From: JACDAN01 sp035776735
GTDB taxonomy: Bacteria; Actinomycetota; Thermoleophilia; Gaiellales; Gaiellaceae
Length of the DNA stretch: 17,629 bases
Assembly (NCBI GenBank): GCA_035776735.1
Contig: DASSSO010000129.1
Coordinates: 1-17,629 of the forward strand
Direction of reading: 5' to 3'
Shown: in pieces, positions 14,008 to 17,629 of the stretch
Layout of the letters: the number at the start of each line of letters is the position of its first letter
Numbering within the stretch: the first letter of the stretch is position 1
Translations under genes and position numbers: made by a program
Notes under the pieces: generated by a model
Told to the model about the DNA's origin: nothing
Databases searched by the model: none
Seen by the model: the letters and a program-made list of their open reading frames with translations, nothing else

Positions 14008-14378
14008 TCCCGAAGGCGATCCGGGCGGAGCTGCTCGCGCACGCGCGGCAGGAGGCCCCGAACGAGGCCTGCGGGCTGGTCGCGTTCCGTGACGGCACGG
14101 CCGAGCGCTACCTGCCGGCCGACAACGCGCTCGAGAGCCCGTACCGGTTCGAGCTGCGCCCGCGCGACCCCGCCGACTTCTTCCTGGAGGACGAGGGGTA
14201 CGAGCTCGCCGTCTTCCACTCGCACCCGCAGAGCGAGCCGCGGCCCTCGCGGACGGACGTCGAGAACATCGGGCTGTGGGAGGGCCGCCCGTATCTGATC
14301 CTCCGGGCGGACACGGGGGAGCTCGCCGCCTGGCGGATTGCGAACGGCGGCGTCGAAGCACTCCGGTTGGGTGAGTAG
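14001..14378 (+). CDS. mec: Mec-type JAMM/M67 zinc metalloprotease
   Basis: 125 residues with a complete JAMM motif: Glu22 in NEACGLVAF, then HSHP (His73, His75), six residues, Ser83-x2-Asp86 (SRTD). In mycobacteria the homologue Mec hydrolyses the CysO-cysteine adduct to free cysteine and regenerate CysO. Here it may also have to trim the Arg that follows the CysO di-glycine. Start GTG at 14001 inside the last 7 nt of cysM; the longer open frame upstream is out-of-frame cysM sequence. Its own stop overlaps the next gene by 8 nt. Cytosolic, with no signal peptide. Confidence 0.93.
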   Translation: MVVPKAIRAELLAHARQEAPNEACGLVAFRDGTAERYLPADNALESPYRFELRPRDPADFFLEDEGYELAVFHSHPQSEPRPSRTDVENIGLWEGRPYLILRADTGELAAWRIANGGVEALRLGE

Positions 14379-15456
14379 ATCAGCCGTCGTCGTCGGAGCC
14401 GGGATCTTCGGCTCCTCCCTCGCGTACCGCCTCGTTCGCGACAGCTGGGACGTTACGCTCCTCGAGCAGCACGAGCCCGGGCACGAGCGCGCCGCCTCCG
14501 GCGACCAGTCGCGGCTGATCCGGTACTCGCACGGCACGGACGCCTGGTACACGCGCTCGGCGTGGCGAGCGCGAGAGCTCTGGCGCGAGCTCGAGGCGGA
14601 GACCGGCCGCGACCTCTTCATCCCGTGCGGCGTGGCCTGGTTCGGGCGCGCGGACGACGGCTGGGAGGCCGAGAGCGAGCGCGTCCTCCGCGCCGAGGGG
14701 ATCCCGGTCGAGCGGCTGTCCGCGGAGGAGGGCAGGCGGCTCTTCCCGAGCTTCGATCCCGGCGACCTCCGGTTCGTCCTCTGGGAGCCGGACGCCGGCG
14801 TCCTCCGCGCCGCGGAAGCGACGAAGGCCACGGTCGGGGCGGCGCAGCGGGCGGGCGTCCGGCTCGTTCGCGAGGCGGCCGAGCCCGGCCGGGTGGAGGC
14901 CGACGCGGTCGTCTGGGCCTGCGGGGCCTGGCTCGCGGCGCTCTTCCCGGGCCTCGCGCCGCTCCGGGTCTCCCGCCAGGATCTCTTCTATCTCGAGTCC
15001 GTGGGCTGGGAGTCGCCGCAGGTGCCCGCCTGGGTCGACTACGACCGGTCGATCTACGGCGTGGGCGACCTGGGCACCGGCTTCAAGATCGCGCCGGACG
15101 TCGAGGGCCCGCCCTTCGATCCGGAGAGCGACGACAGGACGCCCGATCCGCGCCGGGAGCGCTTAGCCCTCGCCTATGCGGCGGAGCGGTTCCCGGCGCT
15201 GGCCGACGCCCCCGTCCGGTTCTCCAAGGTCTGCCCGTACTCGTTGACGCCGGACTCGCATTTCCTCCTCGCGCCGCACCCCGAGCTGGAGGGCAACTGG
15301 CTCTTCGGCGGCGGCTCGGGTCACGGCTACAAGCACGGCCCCGCACTCGGCGAGTACGCCGCGCGGGTGATCTCGGGCGCGGAGGAGCCGGACGGACGGT
15401 TCGGGCTCGGCCCGCGGGAGCGCGGGCCGAACCTCCGAACCGCCGGCACTACCTGA
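14371..15456 (+). CDS. Sarcosine-oxidase-like FAD flavoprotein (MSOX/N-methyl amino acid oxidase family)
   Basis: 361 residues. VVVGAGIFGSSLAYRLV is the N-terminal FAD-binding GxGxxG (9-14), then EQHEPGHERAASGDQSRLIR, a segment typical of monomeric sarcosine oxidase and MTOX. Cys288 in KVCPYSLTPDSHFLL sits where MSOX attaches FAD covalently (CxYTxTPDxHF), and GSGHGYKHGPALGEYAA matches the last FAD motif. Predicted reaction: oxidation of a secondary or N-methyl amino acid giving hydrogen peroxide. The exact substrate is unknown. The GTG at 14371 lies 5 nt before the mec stop, so it belongs to the cysteine operon as its fifth gene. Its 3' end overlaps the convergent copper protein by 8 nt. How it contributes to cysteine synthesis is not evident. 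Confidence 0.88.
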   Translation: MSRSAVVVGAGIFGSSLAYRLVRDSWDVTLLEQHEPGHERAASGDQSRLIRYSHGTDAWYTRSAWRARELWRELEAETGRDLFIPCGVAWFGRADDGWEAESERVLRAEGIPVERLSAEEGRRLFPSFDPGDLRFVLWEPDAGVLRAAEATKATVGAAQRAGVRLVREAAEPGRVEADAVVWACGAWLAALFPGLAPLRVSRQDLFYLESVGWESPQVPAWVDYDRSIYGVGDLGTGFKIAPDVEGPPFDPESDDRTPDPRRERLALAYAAERFPALADAPVRFSKVCPYSLTPDSHFLLAPHPELEGNWLFGGGSGHGYKHGPALGEYAARVISGAEEPDGRFGLGPRERGPNLRTAGTT

Positions 15457-15811
15457 CCGTGAAGAAGCCGCGCATCCCCATGCTGCGGTGGGGGGTGCAG
15501 TAGTACTCGTAGCGACCCTTCCGCAGTGTGACGGTGACGGTGCGCGTGCCCCTGAAGGCGAGGCCCGTAATCCGCTTGTTCCTCACGCCGGGCCCCGTCA
15601 GGACGAAGTCGTGAGCGGAGGACTTGTCCGCGACCGTGAACGTGTACTTCCCCGGCTTGAGACGGGTGACCTTCTTGCCGGCCTTCTTGAGCGTGATCGT
15701 GAAGCCGGGCCCGGTCGTGCCCGCGAGCTTCGTAGCGTTCGTCCCGGCCGGCGCCGAGAGCGGCAGGGCGAGCGCCGCGACGACGGCGATGGTGATGAGC
15801 GATCGTTTCAC
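15449..15811 (-). CDS. Secreted plastocyanin-like blue copper protein (cupredoxin)
   Basis: 120 residues. Signal peptide: KR plus a hydrophobic stretch, with cleavage near LSAPAG at 18-23. The rest is a cupredoxin beta-barrel with type 1 copper ligands His67 (SSAHDF), Cys105, His108 and Met113 in YYCTPHRSMGMRG, the same C-x2-H-x4-M spacing as plastocyanin. Likely a small extracytoplasmic electron carrier; the partner is unknown. The frame opens at 15838, but the GTG at 15811 is chosen because AAGGAG lies 6 nt upstream and the signal peptide then starts properly. It overlaps the oxidase gene by 8 nt tail to tail and diverges from the pterin dehydratase gene. Confidence 0.88.
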   Translation of the reverse strand: MKRSLITIAVVAALALPLSAPAGTNATKLAGTTGPGFTITLKKAGKKVTRLKPGKYTFTVADKSSAHDFVLTGPGVRNKRITGLAFRGTRTVTVTLRKGRYEYYCTPHRSMGMRGFFTVR

Positions 15812-15817
15812 CTTGCA

Positions 15818-15823
15818 CTCCTT
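15818..15823 (-). promoter_or_regulatory. Shine-Dalgarno (AAGGAG) that sets the cupredoxin start
   Basis: AAGGAG on the minus strand, 6 nt before the GTG at 15811. This is the strongest ribosome binding site in the window. Confidence 0.8.
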
Positions 15824-15849
15824 CGGATTGAGCGACACTTGAGTTCTAC

Positions 15850-16095
15850 GTGACCGACGTGCCGTCCGGATGGGTCGAGGCGAACGGCGCGCTCGAGCGG
15901 GAGTTCGCGTTCGCGGACTTCGCCGAGGCGCTCGCCTTCGTTAACCGCGTCGGCGAGCTCGCCGAGAATGCGAACCACCACCCCGACGTGGAGATCCACT
16001 GGAACCGCGTGCGGCTGCGGTGGTGGACGCACGTCACCGGCTCGATCACCGATCGCGACCGGGAGCTGGCCGACCGGACGAACGAGCTGCTCTAG
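15850..16095 (+). CDS. Pterin-4a-carbinolamine dehydratase (PCD/DCoH family)
   Basis: 81 residues matching the PCD core: GWVEANGALEREFAFADFAEALAFVNRVGELAE then NHHPDVEIHWNRVRLRWWTH. His43, His44 and His61 correspond to the active-site histidines that dehydrate 4a-hydroxytetrahydropterin. It is a little shorter than the usual 95-105 residues because the N-terminal strand is reduced. No pterin-dependent hydroxylase is nearby, and in bacteria these proteins may also aid molybdopterin-related chemistry, so the cellular role is open. Start GTG at 15850, with no clear ribosome binding site and no TANNNT box at the leaderless distance. It ends on a CTAG shared with the convergent membrane-protein gene. 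Confidence 0.88.
   Translation: MTDVPSGWVEANGALEREFAFADFAEALAFVNRVGELAENANHHPDVEIHWNRVRLRWWTHVTGSITDRDRELADRTNELL
16092..16095. other. CTAG: second shared convergent stop
   Basis: TAG at 16093-16095 ends the pterin dehydratase, and the reverse-complement TAG at 16092-16094 ends the membrane protein. Confidence 0.95.
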
Positions 16096-16880
16096 GAGGT
16101 TTCCGGAGGGGGTGCCTCCGGAGGAGTGACTTCCGGAGGAGCGGCTTCCGGTGCAGCGGGTTCCTGCACAGCGGGCTCGGCAGGGGCGGCCGCCGGCGTC
16201 ACGGCAGGCTCGGCGGCAGCGTCCTTCGCCGCCCGAAGCCGGTGGTAGAGCACCGTCCACGTCAGGGCGATGAACGGCGTGACGAGCGTCCCGCTGATGA
16301 CGTTCGAGAGGAAGCTCTGCAGCCACTCCGCCACAGGGGACAGGACGAGGCCGAGGACGATGCTGAAGGCGATCACCAGCAGGATCGTGAGGACGATGAC
16401 GCCGAACACGTTCCAGGCGTAGCCCCGCACGAGCTCGCGGCTGCGGCTGAAGGCGGCCCCGGCGGCCGACTGCTCGAGCACGATCACCGGGATGATCAAG
16501 GACCACCAAGTGAGGAGCACGAGGCCCGGGACGATGAACAGCACGAGGCCCACGGCGATCCCGAGCCCGGCGAGCAACCCGGCGACGATGATCGAGCCGA
16601 GCTGCGGGCGCACGCGCTCGAAGGTCTGGCCCATCGTGAGGTCGGCACGCCCGTCGCGGATGTCGTCCACCGCGCGCACCAACGCGCCCTGGACCCAGAA
16701 GATCGCCACCAGCGACACGATCGCGCCCAGGATCGCGCCGAACCACGTCAGCAGGAGGACGAGCAGGAGCGTCACGAGCGCGACACCGAGGTAGACGACC
16801 AGCGAGATCGGCAGCAAGTGCCGCCAGTGGGCCTTGTACATCGCCCACGCTTCGCTCAGGACGCCGGAGGTCGGGCTCAC
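16092..16880 (-). CDS. Polytopic membrane protein with Ala/Pro/Glu-rich tail
   Basis: 262 residues, with about five or six hydrophobic spans at roughly 22-45, 48-66, 96-118, 119-136, 157-180 and 195-212. It resembles the integral membrane domain attached to some glycerophosphodiester phosphodiesterases and related DUF families, but no catalytic phosphodiesterase part is present, so the function is unknown. Residues 218-262 are a low-complexity cytoplasmic or periplasmic tail of Ala, Pro and Glu with PPE repeats; in DNA this appears as repeated TCCGGAGG units at 16101-16150. The GTG start at 16880 is 9 nt from the response-regulator stop and follows a TAGGGT -10 box by 6 nt, so it may be both in the operon and separately transcribed. 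Confidence 0.78.
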   Translation of the reverse strand: MSPTSGVLSEAWAMYKAHWRHLLPISLVVYLGVALVTLLLVLLLTWFGAILGAIVSLVAIFWVQGALVRAVDDIRDGRADLTMGQTFERVRPQLGSIIVAGLLAGLGIAVGLVLFIVPGLVLLTWWSLIIPVIVLEQSAAGAAFSRSRELVRGYAWNVFGVIVLTILLVIAFSIVLGLVLSPVAEWLQSFLSNVISGTLVTPFIALTWTVLYHRLRAAKDAAAEPAVTPAAAPAEPAVQEPAAPEAAPPEVTPPEAPPPETS

Positions 16881-16886
16881 GGTGCG

Positions 16887-16892
16887 ACCCTA
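16887..16892 (-). promoter_or_regulatory. Leaderless-type -10 box (TAGGGT) overlapping the response-regulator stop
   Basis: TAGGGT on the minus strand, 6 nt before the GTG at 16880. Its TAG is also the stop codon of the response-regulator gene. Confidence 0.45.
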
Positions 16893-17261
16893 ACGCCTGG
16901 CGAGGGCGGCGTCGCGGATAGCGGCCACGATCTCGTCCAGCTCCTCGTCCTTGCTGAGGCAGGCAACCGCTCCGGCGTCGGCGAGCGCCTGGAGCTCGCG
17001 GAGGTTCGCGGACGCGGTCAGGCAGACGACGGCGACGTGCGGGCACTCCTGCCGCAGGACGGCGGTGGCCTGGACCCCGTCGAGTCCCGGCAGGCGGTAG
17101 TCCATCACGACCACGTCCGGATCGTGGTCGCGACAGAGCTGGACGACGTCGTTGCCGTTCTCCACCGCGGCCACGACCTCGACGTCCGGCCGCATGCCGA
17201 GAAGCAGCTCGAGCGCCTCGCGGAAGACGCGGTTGTCCTCCACGAGCGCGACGCGGACTAC
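16890..17261 (-). CDS. Receiver-only response regulator (CheY/NarL-type REC domain), start codon unclear
   Basis: About 123 residues of one receiver domain: VRVALVEDN supplies the acidic pair (Glu/Asp), DVVVMDYRLPG the phospho-acceptor Asp, VCLTAS the switch Thr and CLSKDEE the conserved Lys. There is no output domain, so it would act by protein contact. The 5' end is a problem. The conserved first strand begins at codons GTA-GTC (17261-17256), overlapping the rpmB stop, and no ATG, GTG or TTG is there. The nearest GTG (17243) falls inside the strand and would remove part of it. Other GTG codons lie near the rpmB start and would force a long extension through rpmB. Non-standard initiation, a sequence error or a decayed start are all possible. 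The coordinates mark the domain, not a proven start. Confidence 0.75.
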   Translation of the reverse strand, partial: VVRVALVEDNRVFREALELLLGMRPDVEVVAAVENGNDVVQLCRDHDPDVVVMDYRLPGLDGVQATAVLRQECPHVAVVCLTASANLRELQALADAGAVACLSKDEELDEIVAAIRDAALARR

Positions 17262-17449
17262 AGCGCCTTCTGGACCTTCCCGGCTTTCAGACAGCGGGTG
17301 CAGACGTAGGCGCGGACGGGCTTGCCCTTGAGGAGGATGCGGACGCGCTGCAGGTTGGGCTCGAAGCGCCGCTTCGTGGCCACCATCGAATGGCTCCGGT
17401 TGTGACCGAAGCCGGGCTTCTTTCCGCACACTGCGCACACCCTTGACAC
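17258..17449 (-). CDS. rpmB: Ribosomal protein bL28
   Basis: 63 residues of the zinc-ribbon (C+) form of large-subunit protein bL28: CAVC (Cys5, Cys8) and CTRC (Cys50, Cys53) bind zinc, and GFGHNRSHSMVATKRRFEPNLQ is the conserved rRNA-binding segment. Length is typical for the bacterial protein. The GTG start at 17449 (MSRVCAVCGK) lies 8 nt after TACCAT, again without a Shine-Dalgarno, so a leaderless message is likely. The receiver gene follows with a few bases of overlap. Copy B of the triple-hairpin repeat begins 48 nt upstream of the start. Confidence 0.95.
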   Translation of the reverse strand: MSRVCAVCGKKPGFGHNRSHSMVATKRRFEPNLQRVRILLKGKPVRAYVCTRCLKAGKVQKAL

Positions 17450-17457
17450 GGCGGCGG

Positions 17458-17463
17458 ATGGTA
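17458..17463 (-). promoter_or_regulatory. Leaderless-type -10 box (TACCAT) for rpmB
   Basis: TACCAT on the minus strand ends 8 nt before the GTG at 17449. It lies between the repeat element and the gene. Confidence 0.5.
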
Positions 17464-17497
17464 GCGGAAGGTCGCTGCCGTAGCGGGCCGCGTCTCT

Positions 17498-17629
17498 TCG
17501 TTGAAAGTCTCACGACTTTCAACGACCCGATGAAGCCGGGCGGCGCTTCGCGCCGCGCGGCCCAGACGGGCTCGCAGCGCTCCTTCTACGGAAAGCGGTC
17601 TCGGCCGAACGGGCGAAGCCCGTTCGGCC
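17498..17629 (-). repeat. Triple-hairpin dispersed repeat, copy B (inverted relative to copy A; may continue past the window)
   Basis: Read on the minus strand: stem 1 of 12 bp (17603-17629, loop TTC), stem 2 of 7 bp (17540-17556, loop GAA) and stem 3 of 12 bp (17498-17525, loop GTGA). The gaps between stems are 46 and 14 nt, identical to copy A. Sequence from TGGGCCGCGCG through stem 3 is nearly the same as copy A (17496-17564 against 8090-8160). Differences inside the stems are mostly paired: C-G in copy A becomes T-A in stem 3, and stem 2 changes bases on both sides. Both stem 3 loops, GCGA and GTGA, fit GNRA on this strand. The element stops exactly at the window edge. Confidence 0.85.

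Noticed and set aside
16101..16150. Repeated TCCGGAGG units, at first suspected to be an iteron array
   Set aside because: They encode the Pro-Pro-Glu repeats at the end of the membrane protein, so codon-level repetition is the simpler explanation.
16020..17309. A 429-codon plus-strand frame across the membrane-protein and regulator genes
   Set aside because: Asp/Glu/Arg/His-rich shadow; the minus-strand reading gives transmembrane helices and a complete receiver domain.
1..17629. Transposase, phage, tRNA, rRNA or CRISPR content
   Set aside because: None could be recognised on either strand by eye. Gene style and GC look even throughout, so no transferred island is claimed.

Overview
The window is about 70 percent GC and packed with genes. 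Gene style fits a high-GC actinobacterium, most likely of the Thermoleophilia type (Gaiellales/Solirubrobacterales) or an uncultured relative. Reasons: a mycobacterial-type CysO/CysM/Mec cysteine module, a group 1 sigma-70 factor, a Cys4 ribosomal protein bL28, and many genes that start 6-8 nt after a TANNNT -10 box, so their mRNAs should be leaderless. The placement is inference from gene content; no phylogeny was run.

Layout. 1-1251 (+): secreted trypsin-like protease with a 52-proline linker and a PASTA domain, cut by the left window edge. 3329-1211 (-): acyl-CoA dehydrogenase followed by an EamA transporter. 3368-4411 (+): secreted Asp-box beta-propeller. 6272-4408 (-): VOC-fold protein plus an FAD oxidoreductase with a Rieske tail. 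6311-6471: large nested palindrome with no gene. 6484-8019 (+): YtcJ-like amidohydrolase. 8027-8158: triple-hairpin repeat, copy A. 11653-8152 (-): membrane-anchored TPR protein, primary sigma factor, M20 dipeptidase. 11698-15456 (+): five overlapping genes: rhodanese-ThiF sulfurtransferase, CysO, CysM, Mec and a sarcosine-oxidase-like flavoprotein. 15811-15449 (-): blue copper protein. 15850-16095 (+): pterin carbinolamine dehydratase. 17449-16092 (-): rpmB, a receiver-only response regulator, and a polytopic membrane protein. 17498-17629: triple-hairpin repeat, copy B, inverted.

The clearest pathway is the 11698-14378 module. The adenylyltransferase/rhodanese activates the C-terminus of CysO as a thiocarboxylate, CysM joins it to an O-phosphoserine-derived aminoacrylate, and Mec releases cysteine. 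Here CysO ends in Gly-Gly-Arg rather than Gly-Gly, so it should need trimming before activation.

The least explained signals are non-coding. Two 132-bp copies of a three-hairpin element lie 9.4 kb apart in opposite orientation; they show compensatory stem changes and keep a GNRA-type loop on one strand. A separate 161-bp element has 40-nt imperfect inverted arms around a perfect inner hairpin. No tRNA, rRNA, CRISPR array, transposase or phage gene was seen.
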